Shown: one piece after another, positions 1 through 7,322 of the stretch
Layout of the letters: each line of letters begins with the position of its first letter
Position numbering within the stretch: the first letter of the stretch is position 1
Assembly: GCA_937952995.1 (NCBI GenBank)
Contig: CALFYB010000009.1
Span: 1-22,903, forward strand
Direction: 5' to 3'
DNA length: 22,903 bases
DNA from: an uncultured Caulobacteraceae bacterium
GTDB lineage: Bacteria > Pseudomonadota > Alphaproteobacteria > Caulobacterales > Caulobacteraceae
The notes under the pieces: model-generated
Seen by the model: only the letters and a program-made list of their open reading frames with translations
Databases searched by the model: none
What the model was told of the DNA's origin: nothing
Translations under genes and position numbers: made by a program

Positions 1-208
1 CGGTCTTGGGCACGAAGCCCTTATTATATTTGCCGGAGGCCTGCTGCCACCAGGTGTAGGCGTCACCAAAGATTTGAATACCGGAGAATGTACGGGCAAA
101 GGGAACGCATTGCAGATAGCCTTCAGCCTGGGCACCGCCCACAGGAGACAAGGCCACGCCAAGAGCGCAGGTCAAGGCCGCAAGGACGTTTCGCGTCCGC
201 ATTCTCAT
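1..208 (-). CDS. secreted CHAP-domain protein, N-terminal part (truncated by window edge)
   Basis: Minus-strand frame that enters from the window edge. The visible 69 residues begin with a basic stretch, a hydrophobic segment (about residues 8-28) and an AQA/E-type cleavage site, so a Sec signal peptide is likely. The mature part starts GYLQCVPFAR, the typical opening of a CHAP (cysteine, histidine-dependent amidohydrolase/peptidase) domain, with Cys34 as the expected nucleophile. It continues with the usual DAYTWWQQASGKY segment. The catalytic His would lie beyond the window. CHAP proteins of this kind cleave peptidoglycan peptides in the periplasm or act as amidases; the substrate here is unknown. 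I chose the ATG at 208 because a G-rich Shine-Dalgarno-like stretch (GGGGGAC) precedes it; an ATG two codons downstream (202) is possible. Confidence 0.75.
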   Translation of the reverse strand, partial: MRMRTRNVLAALTCALGVALSPVGGAQAEGYLQCVPFARTFSGIQIFGDAYTWWQQASGKYNKGFVPKT

Positions 209-336
209 CCAGTAGTCCCCCGCATTGATCAAAGGCGTGTTTAGCCCCTAAAACCGTTAAGGAAAAGCAACTTTTTGTTAAAAAGAGCTCTTCACAGCAC
301 GGTTTCAGCTAGAAGCTGAATCGTCGAAAGACTTGA
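209..336. promoter_or_regulatory. AT-rich intergenic spacer, likely promoter of the CHAP gene
   Basis: This spacer is much more AT-rich than its surroundings, with two TTAA tetramers (about 256 and 281) and runs of A and T at 262-285. It lies directly upstream of the minus-strand CHAP gene and so probably holds its promoter. The TTAA pair is 17 bases apart, not the 7 expected of a CtrA box, so no specific operator is claimed. Confidence 0.35.
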
Positions 337-651
337 TCAGGGGGCGATCCGATAGACGCCGGAGCCCGTCGCGACGACAGGTCCCCCGTTGGGGCGGGCC
401 AATTCGGCCTGTACAAACAGCAGGGTGCGGGTGGCTCGGTCTATCCAACTGCGCACGTCCAAACGATCCCCAGCCTCAGTCGATGGACCAAATTCGATCG
501 ATTGGGTGACCACGATGAGAGGGCCTCGGTCCTCGGCGGCGGCCCTTTGTGCCAGTTCCAAAAGGCCTGCGACCGCGCCGGGTTCAGCGCCCAGAATGAC
601 GGTAGAGTGATGGGTGGCTGCGGGCGTTAAAAGCATATCTGAGACTCGCAA
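337..651 (-). CDS. small hotdog-fold thioesterase-like protein (tentative)
   Basis: A 104-residue frame from a TTG at 651, or 99 residues from the ATG at 636; neither start has a strong Shine-Dalgarno sequence. The C-terminal half (VTQSIEFGPSTEAGDRLDV, then an ATRTLLFVQAEL strand and ATGSGVYRI) resembles the strands of PaaI/YbgC-like hotdog acyl-CoA thioesterases. In that family a xxxxF..P...GD.L turn precedes the long central strand. The N-terminal half shows no motif I recognise, and no clear catalytic Asp/Glu/His set is visible, so activity is uncertain. It is bounded upstream by an intrinsic terminator and downstream by an AT-rich spacer, which suggests it is transcribed on its own. A small protein of another family remains possible. 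Confidence 0.45.
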   Translation of the reverse strand: MRVSDMLLTPAATHHSTVILGAEPGAVAGLLELAQRAAAEDRGPLIVVTQSIEFGPSTEAGDRLDVRSWIDRATRTLLFVQAELARPNGGPVVATGSGVYRIAP

Positions 652-702
652 GGGCTACGGATGTCCGGTCTGGCCCAAGGGATCCGTCTTGGTCAAGCCC
701 AC

Positions 703-735
703 AAAAAAACGGGCGGCCGTTGCAGCGACCGCCCG
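703..735 (-). terminator. intrinsic terminator downstream of the small secreted protein gene
   Basis: Read on the minus strand, a stem of CGGGCGG / CCGCCCG extended by further C-G pairs (710-735) encloses a short loop. It is followed at once by seven T residues (709 down to 703). It lies about 90 bases after the stop codon at 827 and is the best-formed terminator in the window. Confidence 0.85.
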
Positions 736-826
736 ATCTAGTCAAATGCTCGAAGACCTCTGGTCGGCGGGTTAAAACCAACCAAAGTGGGTAGAGAGGC
801 CAGCAACCCGGCTGACCCCATCAAAA

Positions 827-1144
827 TCAGTGCGCAGCAGGCCGTGCACTGAGATTGCATTTCGCCAAATTCTCAGCATCGAGGCTGAAGCTGGCGGAGG
901 CGTAACCAACGACGGTACCAACGGCCTTGGCCAGGTCCTTGCAGCTCTTGGTCGAAGCGACATTGTCCGGGGCCGCCGTGGCAACACAGACGGTTCCTTC
1001 GCAGTTCCAAACCGCGCCGCCTGCAATGACCCGTGCCTTAGCGGCTGGGGCTTGAAGGGTCGCAGTGACCGTCGTGGCAGCAAGGGCGGAGCTGGCCGCG
1101 GAAAGGGCGAGAACGGCAACGGCCGTCAAGGTTTTGAACTTCAT
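827..1144 (-). CDS. small secreted four-cysteine protein of unknown function
   Basis: A 105-residue protein when started at the ATG at 1144; a longer frame reaching upstream to 1330 lacks a signal-like start and is rejected. Residues 1-23 form a signal peptide (KFKTLTAV, a hydrophobic core, then SSALA cleavage before ATTVTATL). The mature domain of about 80 residues holds four cysteines in WNCEG, TVCVA, KSCKDL and AKCN contexts, which suggests two periplasmic disulfides. The pattern (TVTATLxxP, an IAGGAVW strand, CEG...C, then a CKDLAK helix) recalls a small uncharacterised family common in Caulobacterales, but I cannot name a function. It is a monocistronic gene with its own terminator at 703-735. 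Only a weak purine-rich ribosome-binding site precedes the start. Confidence 0.7.
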   Translation of the reverse strand: MKFKTLTAVAVLALSAASSALAATTVTATLQAPAAKARVIAGGAVWNCEGTVCVATAAPDNVASTKSCKDLAKAVGTVVGYASASFSLDAENLAKCNLSARPAAH

Positions 1145-1413
1145 CTTTTGATCTTTCGCGTTCGGGGAGGATGGAGTGCCGGAGGAGTACGACCCTATCC
1201 CCAGGGCCGCGCCGACACGAACTGAACAGTGCTTAGATAGCAGGGCCGCCTGACCCTGCCAACAGCCTTTAGTGACATATTCCCAAAATTCGAAAGTTGG
1301 ACGGTTTGGACTGGTTTGCGTCAAATGCACAGCTTCCCTTGGGTTACTATTGATCGCCGCCGTCTATGGCGCCCATACTCCAGCCAACAGAAAAAAACAT
1401 GTGAGGAACGCCC
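1145..1413. promoter_or_regulatory. divergent intergenic region
   Basis: 269 bases between the minus-strand secreted protein gene and the plus-strand acyl-CoA dehydrogenase gene; it must carry promoters for both. The stretch near 1272-1300 is AT-richer than its surroundings. I see no clear operator, hairpin or RNA gene. A GTGAGG ribosome-binding site sits just before the ATG at 1414. Confidence 0.4.
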
Positions 1414-2706
1414 ATGGATTTCGCCCTACCCAAGGAACTGGTTGACTATCTTGGTGTGCTCGATGCCTTCATCGAAGCCGAGATCAAGCCGCTTCAGGCC
1501 AAAGACGACAATGAGCGTTTCTTTGACCATCGCCGCGAACATGCCCGCACCGATTGGGACAATCAGGGTCTGCCGCGCCACGAGTGGGAAGAGCTTCTGC
1601 GCGAAGCCAAGAGCCTCGCCGACAAGGCCGGTCACTTCCGCTTCGCCCTGCCTAAGGAGTTTGGCGGACAGGATGGCTCTAACCTCTGGATGGCGGTGAT
1701 CCGCGAACATCTGGCGGCCAAGGGTCTGGGCCTGCACAACGACCTTCAGAACGAACATTCCATCGTCGGCAACAACCCCTTCGTGCTGATGCTGCGCGAT
1801 TTCGGTACGCCCGAGCAGCGTGACACCCTGATCCCCCTGATGATGGCCGGTAAGTTCAAGCCGACCTTCGGCCTGACCGAGCCAGACCACGGCTCTGACG
1901 CCACGTTCATGGAGACCCGCGCTGTGCGTGAGACCCGCGACGGCGTCGAGGGCTGGTTGATCAATGGCGAGAAGATGTGGACGACGGGCATGCATATTGC
2001 CACCCACTGCGCCCTGTTCTGCCGCACCTCGGGCAAGGATGGCGACGCGCGCGGCATCACCTGCTTCCTCGTGCCTGCTGATGATCCGGGCGTGAAGATC
2101 GAGGAATATCTGTGGACCTTCAACATGCCCACCGATCACCCCCGCGTCAGCTTCACCAACATCTGGGTCCCCGACAGCGCCATGTTCGCGCCTGAAGGCC
2201 AAGGTTTGGCGCTGGCTCAGCACTTCGTCCACGAGAACCGCATCCGCCAAGCCGCCTCGTCGCTGGGTGCCGCCACCTACTGCGTCGAGCAGAGCGTGCG
2301 CTATGCCCGCACCCGCAAGCCCTTTGGCAAGCCATTGGCCGACAATCAGGCCATCCAGTTCCCGCTGGTCGAGCTGGCCACCCAGTGCGAGATGCTGCGG
2401 CTCCTGATCCGCAAGACCGCATGGGAAATGGACCAGATGCCCAAGCCCGAAGTGGAAAAGCGCCTCTCCGACAAGGTGTCCATGTGTAACTACTGGGCCA
2501 ACCGCCTCGTCTGCGAAGCCGCCGACCGGGCCATGCAGGTCCATGGCGGCATCGGCTATTCACGCCACAAGCCCTTCGAGCACATCTATCGCCACCACCG
2601 CCGCTACCGCATCACCGAAGGGTCCGAAGAGATCCAGATCCGCAAGGTCGGTGCCTATCTGTTCGGCTATATCGGCCCCCGCAAAAAGGACTTCGCCGAC
2701 CTCTAG
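1414..2706 (+). CDS. acyl-CoA dehydrogenase family protein
   Basis: 430 residues, within the range for large FadE/ACAD11-like members. It would oxidise an acyl-CoA to the trans-2-enoyl-CoA in the cytoplasm with FAD and pass electrons to electron-transferring flavoprotein. Visible family features: an N-terminal helical domain to about residue 150; the FAD/substrate motif FGLTEPDHGSDATFMET with INGEKMWTTG in the middle beta domain; RYARTRKPFGKPLADNQAIQ; and MQVHGGIGYSRHKPFEHIYR in the C-terminal helical domain. The candidate catalytic glutamate is E402 in RITEGSEEIQIRKV. Start: ATG preceded by GTGAGGAA. It stands alone with its own terminator, so substrate specificity cannot be inferred from neighbours. 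Fatty-acid or branched-chain acyl-CoA catabolism is the general expectation. Confidence 0.93.
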   Translation: MDFALPKELVDYLGVLDAFIEAEIKPLQAKDDNERFFDHRREHARTDWDNQGLPRHEWEELLREAKSLADKAGHFRFALPKEFGGQDGSNLWMAVIREHLAAKGLGLHNDLQNEHSIVGNNPFVLMLRDFGTPEQRDTLIPLMMAGKFKPTFGLTEPDHGSDATFMETRAVRETRDGVEGWLINGEKMWTTGMHIATHCALFCRTSGKDGDARGITCFLVPADDPGVKIEEYLWTFNMPTDHPRVSFTNIWVPDSAMFAPEGQGLALAQHFVHENRIRQAASSLGAATYCVEQSVRYARTRKPFGKPLADNQAIQFPLVELATQCEMLRLLIRKTAWEMDQMPKPEVEKRLSDKVSMCNYWANRLVCEAADRAMQVHGGIGYSRHKPFEHIYRHHRRYRITEGSEEIQIRKVGAYLFGYIGPRKKDFADL

Positions 2707-2728
2707 GTCTGCCAAGCGCCGATAGACC

Positions 2729-2764
2729 AAGCCCCCCGGCGATGAGCTGGGGGGTTTCTTTTTG
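2729..2764 (+). terminator. intrinsic terminator after the acyl-CoA dehydrogenase gene
   Basis: A CCCCCC / GGGGGG stem flanked by A-T pairs (2729-2757) encloses an 11-base loop and is followed by TTTCTTTTT. It starts 22 bases after the stop codon. Confidence 0.85.
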
Positions 2765-2824
2765 GCAAGATATTAAGGTCTATCATGAGATGCTCCGGCA
2801 GCTTTGAAGGCGCGGAGAGCAAGA

Positions 2825-3223
2825 ATGCCCATTTCGACATCGGCTCAGGCGGCGGCCCTTTGGACGGCCTTGACCCTTTTGGTGTTGCTGGTTCTGTCCT
2901 TGCAGGTCGTGCGGCAGAGGACCAAGCATAAGGTCCTGATTGGCGATGACGGGGTGCCAGAGTTGGTGCGAGCCGTGCGGGCCTTTGGCAATGCCACTGA
3001 ATATGCCGGGCCGGGCATGGCGGCCTTGATCATGCTGGCCGTGGTTCAGGCCTCGCCCCTCGCCATCCATCTGTTCGGCAGCGCTTTCGTCATTGGCCGC
3101 GTCGCCCATGCGGTCGGGATCAGCCAGAGCGCAGGCACCTCCATTGGCCGCGCGGGCGGCACGCTCCTGACCTGGGTCGGGTTCCTGTTCGCTATTGTGG
3201 TTTTGCTGTTTTACGCGATTTAG
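2825..3223 (+). CDS. MAPEG-family integral membrane protein
   Basis: 132 residues from the ATG at 2825, which has GGAGAG at a proper distance; a TTG at 2804 would add seven residues and overlap that site. Four hydrophobic segments are visible (about 9-29, 65-80, 83-98 and 110-131). Between the first and second lies the MAPEG-like polar loop ending RAVRAFGNATEYAGP, which in the family (microsomal glutathione transferase, FLAP, bacterial YecN-like proteins) contributes to a glutathione or lipid site. The bacterial members are mostly uncharacterised inner-membrane proteins. It sits between a terminator and pmbA with a 52-base gap, so it may be separately transcribed or lead the pmbA operon. Confidence 0.75.
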   Translation: MPISTSAQAAALWTALTLLVLLVLSLQVVRQRTKHKVLIGDDGVPELVRAVRAFGNATEYAGPGMAALIMLAVVQASPLAIHLFGSAFVIGRVAHAVGISQSAGTSIGRAGGTLLTWVGFLFAIVVLLFYAI

Positions 3224-3275
3224 ATCCCTGAGCCTTTTCCTTGCCGTGACCCTACCGCTTGGGTGATAATGGGCC

Positions 3276-4607
3276 ATGGATGAAAACCTACTCAATGATC
3301 TGATCGGCGCGGCTATCAAGGCCGGAGCCGATGGTGCCGATGCTGTTTTGGCGCGGCGTCAATCCCTGTCCATCAGCGTGCGTATGGACGCCCTTGAAGA
3401 GGTCGAGCGCGAAGAAGCCCGCGATCTGGGTCTGCGCGTCTTTGTCGGTAAGCGCCAAGCGGTGGTTTCGGGCTCTGACACCTCGGCCTCAGCCCGCGAA
3501 AAGCTGGTCGAGCGGGCGGTGGCCATGGCCCGCCTTGCCCCCGAAGATCCCTATGCCAGCCTTGCGGACCCGGCCCTTCTGGCCAAGGGGCCACGGCCGG
3601 ATCTGGACCTGTTGGACCCCTATGAGCCCTCTCCAGAAGAACTGGAACAGCTCGCCCGAACAGCCGAGGCTTCGGCCTTGACGGTGGAGGGGGTCAGCAA
3701 TTCGGACGGTGGCTCGGCCTCTTGGTCCAGTTCCAAATGGCTGCTGGCGACCAGCGACGGCTTTATGGGCACCCATGCGGCTTCGGGCTTTGGCCTGTCC
3801 GCCTCGGTGATCGCCGGGGAAGGGGCCAGCATGGAGCGCGGCGGCGAGGGCCGTTCGACCCGTTGGCATACAGACTTGCCTGATGCTGCCGCCATTGGCC
3901 TCGAAGCTGGTCGCCGTGCCGTCGCCCGGCTTGGCGCACGTAAGATCGAATCGACCACTGCCCCGGTGATTTTTGAGAACCGGCTGGCCATTTCGCTGTT
4001 CGGCCCGATGATCGGAGCCATCTCAGGCTCGGCCGTGGCGCGGGGCGTCTCGTTCCTCAAGGACCAGCTTGGCGAGATGCTGTTTCCCGCAGGTTTCCGC
4101 ATCAGCGACGATCCGCACCGAATCCGGGGTCTGGGTTCCAGCCCCTTTGATGATGAGGGTGTTGCCAACCGTTCGATGAACCTGATCGAGGACGGCGTCC
4201 TAACCACCTGGCTGCTCAACACCGCCTCGGCTAAGCAGCTTGGCATGGTCAGCACCGGTCACGCCTCGCGCTCGATGGCTGGAGCCCCCGGCGTCTCGAC
4301 CTCCAATGTCACCGTCCATCCGGGCCAGAAGGACTTGGCCGGACTGATGGCCGATGCCAAGACCGGGCTTCTGGTCACCTCCATGTTCGGCCCTTCGCTC
4401 AATGCCAATACGGGCGACTGGTCGATCGGCGTTTCGGGTCAGTGGTTCGAGGACGGCGCGCCTGCCTATCCGGTCACGGAAATCACGGTGGCGGGCAATC
4501 TGATCGATTTTTACCACCGCATGATCGTGGGCTCAGACCTTGAACTGCGCGGTGCCTCCAACTCTCCTTCGGTCTTGATCGACGGCGTTGCGATTGCCGG
4601 TCGATGA
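3276..4607 (+). CDS. pmbA: TldE/PmbA-type metalloprotease subunit
   Basis: 443 residues, close to E. coli TldE/PmbA (about 450). TldD and TldE form a cytosolic heterodimeric peptidase that degrades unstructured peptides; it matures microcin B17 and degrades the CcdA antitoxin in E. coli. The sequence has the family course: an N-terminal domain with ARRQSLSISVRMDALEEVER and GLRVFVGKRQ, a central SDGFMGTHAASGFGLSASVIA segment, and a C-terminal NTASAKQLGMVSTGHASR ... NVTVHPG ... GLLVTSMFGPSLN stretch. No HExxxH zinc motif is present, as expected for the TldE partner, since TldD carries the metal. TldD is not in the window. The stop overlaps the next start by ATGA, so translation of the two genes is coupled. 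Confidence 0.92.
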   Translation: MDENLLNDLIGAAIKAGADGADAVLARRQSLSISVRMDALEEVEREEARDLGLRVFVGKRQAVVSGSDTSASAREKLVERAVAMARLAPEDPYASLADPALLAKGPRPDLDLLDPYEPSPEELEQLARTAEASALTVEGVSNSDGGSASWSSSKWLLATSDGFMGTHAASGFGLSASVIAGEGASMERGGEGRSTRWHTDLPDAAAIGLEAGRRAVARLGARKIESTTAPVIFENRLAISLFGPMIGAISGSAVARGVSFLKDQLGEMLFPAGFRISDDPHRIRGLGSSPFDDEGVANRSMNLIEDGVLTTWLLNTASAKQLGMVSTGHASRSMAGAPGVSTSNVTVHPGQKDLAGLMADAKTGLLVTSMFGPSLNANTGDWSIGVSGQWFEDGAPAYPVTEITVAGNLIDFYHRMIVGSDLELRGASNSPSVLIDGVAIAGR

Positions 4608-5395
4608 GAGATGATCTGGCGCTGATCCGACAAGCGGCTCTGGATGCGGGCCAACTGGCCATGGACCTGCGCAAGGATGGCCTGAAGACCTGGTCCAAAG
4701 AGGGCGGCTCGCCGGTGACCAATGCCGACATCGCCGTCGACACCTTGCTCAAAGAACGCTTGATGGCGGCGCGGCCGGACTATGGCTGGCTATCCGAAGA
4801 GACGGCGGACGATCCAGCGCGCCTCAGCAAACAGCGCCTGTTCGTGGTCGACCCCATCGATGGCACGGCGGCCTATATGAAGGACAAGCCTTGGTTCAGC
4901 GTCGCTATTGCTGTGGTCGAGGCGGGACGTCCCATAGCGGGCGTGGTCCATGCCCCCGCGCTCGACGAGACCTATGACGCCCTGTCTGGCGGCGGCGCAT
5001 GGCTCAATGGCGCGTCCATCCGGCCCAGCAGCACGCCTGAGCTTCACGACAGCGCCATGCTCGGCGACGCCAAGATGTTCGCCCATCCGGCTTGGAAAAC
5101 GCCGTGGCCACCGATGCGTTTTGCCACGCGAAACTCCATCGCCTATCGCATGGCTCTGGTCGCTGCCGGGACCTTTGATGCAGCGCTGGCGCTCTCGGCC
5201 AAGAATGATTGGGATCTGGCTGCCGCAGAAATCATCGCCGCTGAGGCCGGAGCGATCACCACAGACCATCAGGGTCTCGCCTTTCGCTATAATCGCGAAA
5301 GTCCCCTGCAAAAGAGCCTGATTTGCGCTAATTCAGCCCTTCATCCGCTGATTCTGGCACGGACCTCCGCGCTCGAATTTGGCAACCGCTCTTAG
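4604..5395 (+). CDS. inositol monophosphatase / CysQ-family phosphatase
   Basis: 263 residues of the Mg2+/Li+-sensitive phosphatase superfamily. Metal- and phosphate-binding motifs are complete: KEGGSPVTNADIAVD (about 32-46), LSEE (E65/E66), DPIDGT (D83, D86, G87, T88) and the C-terminal WDLAA (D204). Alphaproteobacterial members next to pmbA are usually annotated either as inositol monophosphatase family or as 3'(2'),5'-bisphosphate nucleotidase (CysQ, which removes the sulfate-assimilation by-product PAP); the sequence alone does not settle which. Its ATG overlaps the pmbA stop (ATGA at 4604-4607), and the DUF4170 gene follows after 8 bases, so the three form one operon. Confidence 0.88.
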   Translation: MRDDLALIRQAALDAGQLAMDLRKDGLKTWSKEGGSPVTNADIAVDTLLKERLMAARPDYGWLSEETADDPARLSKQRLFVVDPIDGTAAYMKDKPWFSVAIAVVEAGRPIAGVVHAPALDETYDALSGGGAWLNGASIRPSSTPELHDSAMLGDAKMFAHPAWKTPWPPMRFATRNSIAYRMALVAAGTFDAALALSAKNDWDLAAAEIIAAEAGAITTDHQGLAFRYNRESPLQKSLICANSALHPLILARTSALEFGNRS

Positions 5396-5403
5396 GAAAT
5401 GAC

Positions 5404-5640
5404 ATGCCCGATAAGCAACTTCTTCACCTCCTGATCGGCGGCGAATTGGCCGATGTCGAAACGGTGGCGTTCCGTGACCTGTCCAAGGTCGAGATGGTCG
5501 GGGCTTTCCCCAACTATGCTGAGGCCTATGCGGCGTGGAAGTCCAAGGCGCAGGCGACGGTGGACAATGCCCACATGCGCTATTTCATCATCCATGCGCA
5601 CAAGCTGCTCGATCCGCATGATGATCATGATCATCATTGA
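5404..5640 (+). CDS. DUF4170 domain-containing small protein
   Basis: 78 residues with the DUF4170 pattern: LLHLLIGGELADVETVAFRD, then VEMVGAFPNYAEAYAAWKSKAQATVDNAHMRYFIIHAHKLLDP. Such proteins of 70-80 residues are common in alphaproteobacteria and frequently sit beside an IMPase/CysQ-type phosphatase gene; their function is unknown. AGGAAATGAC just before the ATG is a good ribosome-binding site, and the 8-base spacing to the phosphatase stop argues for co-expression. The tail is Asp/His-rich (PHDDHDHH), which could bind a divalent metal, although this is inference only. Its DNA also forms a perfect 20-bp palindrome at 5618-5637. Confidence 0.85.
   Translation: MPDKQLLHLLIGGELADVETVAFRDLSKVEMVGAFPNYAEAYAAWKSKAQATVDNAHMRYFIIHAHKLLDPHDDHDHH
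5618..5637. repeat. perfect 20-bp palindrome in the DUF4170 3' end
   Basis: Positions 5618-5627 are the exact reverse complement of 5628-5637; the unit is alternating GAT/CAT codons for Asp and His. It lies 17 bases before the convergent stop of the pdeA-like gene. The codon repetition explains it adequately, so a regulatory role is only a possibility. Confidence 0.6.
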
Positions 5641-5654
5641 GGGTTAGATAAGCC

Positions 5655-7322
5655 TCAGCCGCGGGCCTTTACCGGGGCTGAGCCATCGGCATAGCTCTCA
5701 TTGAGATAGACCTCTGCCTCTTGCGCCGACAGGCCCGGCGCATAGCCGAAGCCTTGGCCGTAGTCGCAGCCTAGGTCTTGCAGTTGCCGGGCGACGTGAG
5801 CGTTTTCGACGCCTTCGGCTACAACCTCCAAAGCCAGATCGCCGCCCAGATTGATCACCGAGCGCACGATCTTGGCCGAGCCCTCATTGCTGGTCATGGT
5901 GCGCACGAAATAGCGGTCGATCTTGAGCGTGTCGAAGGGCAGGCGGCTGAGATAGGACAGGGATGAAAAGCCCGTGCCGAAGTCGTCGAGCGCAAGACCA
6001 GCCCCCACAGCCCGCAACTGACCGAGGATCACAGCCGCCCGGTCAGGATCACGCATGATGTCACTTTCGGTGACTTCGAGCTTAATCGCGCCCGGCGGCA
6101 GACCCGCCTCGCGGATGATCCGGCCAACATCCTGCACCAGACCCGGCCGATCAATCTCGCCCGTCGAGAGATTAACACTGCAGGTGAGGTCCGAAGCTGC
6201 ACGATGGGTGGCCTTCCACGCTGCCAGCTGCTTGGCTGAAGCCTGCAACATGTGGGCCCCTAATTCGGCCAACAGGCCCATCTCATTAACGAGGGGCAAG
6301 AACTCATCTGGAAAGACAAGGCCTCGGCGCGGATGACGCCAACGGGCGAGGGCTTCAAAGCCTGAAATGCCACCGGTCGACAGGCGAACGACCGGCTGGA
6401 AAAAGGGCACGATCTCGCCGCGCTGGATCGCGCCGCGCAGGTCGGCCTCAAGCGCGAGCTTGGACAGGCCATCGGTCTCCATCGACCGCCCATAGGCTGC
6501 CGCACCGCCACGCCCACCACCCTTGGCCGACTCAACGGCCAGCTCCGCGCGCCTCAGCAATTCGGTAGCCTCAGGCGCGTCTTCGCCGCCCTCGACCTTG
6601 AGGGCGCCCATGGACAGGGTTGGGTAGATATCGAAGCCCGCCACCCGCATGGGCTGCTCGAGGGCCATGCGTAATCGCTCAGACGCATCGCCTTGGCCTG
6701 CGGGGGCTAAGGCCGCGAACTCATCCTCGCCAACGCGTGCGAGGAGCGCGCCGGGTGGGAAGGCCGCTGACAGACGCGAGCCCAAGGCGGCGAGCACCAG
6801 ATCGGCCCGCTCATGCCCTAGGGCTTCGTTTAATCGGCGTAACCGATCAAGGTCCGCGACCACCAGATCGTAGGAGCCCGGTGTCTGCAATTGCTCGCGG
6901 GCCTGTGAGACAAAATTGCGCCGATCCAAAAGACCGGTCAGGGGGTCAAGATGGGAGGCTGCGAACTGAACCTCAGAGACGATGACGCCGGCGGCGCGAA
7001 CCCCGTCTTCCAGCCAAGTGCCGCGCCAAACACAGACCTCACCCCCGCGCATACGAATCCGCGCAGAGACTTCAGTGCCAGGCGGTTGGGTGCGCAGCAT
7101 CTCTTCGACCACGAAGCGGTCTCGCGGCATGGCCAGGGCCAATAGGGAAGATGAGGTACATTCTGGCGCTAACGGGCCTAGGCCAAGTGTTCGAACTGAG
7201 CCCGTGAGGCGCAAACTGTCTAGGCGCGGCTCCCAAGACCAAAGGGATACCTGCGCGCTCCCTAACGCCTCCAGTGTCGCTGTCGCGTCCCAGACAAACC
7301 GGCTCTGCGACTGTTGCGCCAT
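5655..7322 (-). CDS. pdeA: PdeA-like c-di-GMP phosphodiesterase (PAS-GGDEF-EAL)
   Basis: 555 residues from the ATG at 7322; a TTG at 7334 would add four residues, and neither start has a clear Shine-Dalgarno sequence. Domains: PAS-like about 15-118, GGDEF about 120-285 (opening LDPLTGLLDRRNF), EAL about 295-545. The cyclase motif is GEDEF (198-202) instead of GGDEF. Caulobacter crescentus PdeA (CC3396) has the same change; its GGDEF domain binds GTP without making c-di-GMP and stimulates the EAL domain. The EAL domain looks catalytically intact: FEALARW (E323), NLSTGE, LEVTES, LDDFGTGFSS, LKIDRYF and VVAEGVEN. The protein ends KARG; Caulobacter PdeA is degraded by ClpXP with the adaptor CpdR through a C-terminal Arg-Gly. 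Orthology is inferred from architecture, motif, length and tail. Confidence 0.85.
   Translation of the reverse strand: MAQQSQSRFVWDATATLEALGSAQVSLWSWEPRLDSLRLTGSVRTLGLGPLAPECTSSSLLALAMPRDRFVVEEMLRTQPPGTEVSARIRMRGGEVCVWRGTWLEDGVRAAGVIVSEVQFAASHLDPLTGLLDRRNFVSQAREQLQTPGSYDLVVADLDRLRRLNEALGHERADLVLAALGSRLSAAFPPGALLARVGEDEFAALAPAGQGDASERLRMALEQPMRVAGFDIYPTLSMGALKVEGGEDAPEATELLRRAELAVESAKGGGRGGAAAYGRSMETDGLSKLALEADLRGAIQRGEIVPFFQPVVRLSTGGISGFEALARWRHPRRGLVFPDEFLPLVNEMGLLAELGAHMLQASAKQLAAWKATHRAASDLTCSVNLSTGEIDRPGLVQDVGRIIREAGLPPGAIKLEVTESDIMRDPDRAAVILGQLRAVGAGLALDDFGTGFSSLSYLSRLPFDTLKIDRYFVRTMTSNEGSAKIVRSVINLGGDLALEVVAEGVENAHVARQLQDLGCDYGQGFGYAPGLSAQEAEVYLNESYADGSAPVKARG

Noticed and set aside
250..290. 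Paired TTAA tetramers upstream of the CHAP gene as a CtrA site.
   Set aside because: They are 17 bases apart and lie in a generally AT-rich spacer.
1426..2544. A 372-codon minus-strand frame inside the acyl-CoA dehydrogenase gene.
   Set aside because: It mirrors the real gene, lacks a ribosome-binding site and matches no protein family.
5654..5682. CTCAGCC / GGCTGAG hairpin at the convergent DUF4170 and pdeA-like ends.
   Set aside because: It lies mainly in the pdeA-like coding end, has a long loop and no T-run, so it is not called a terminator.
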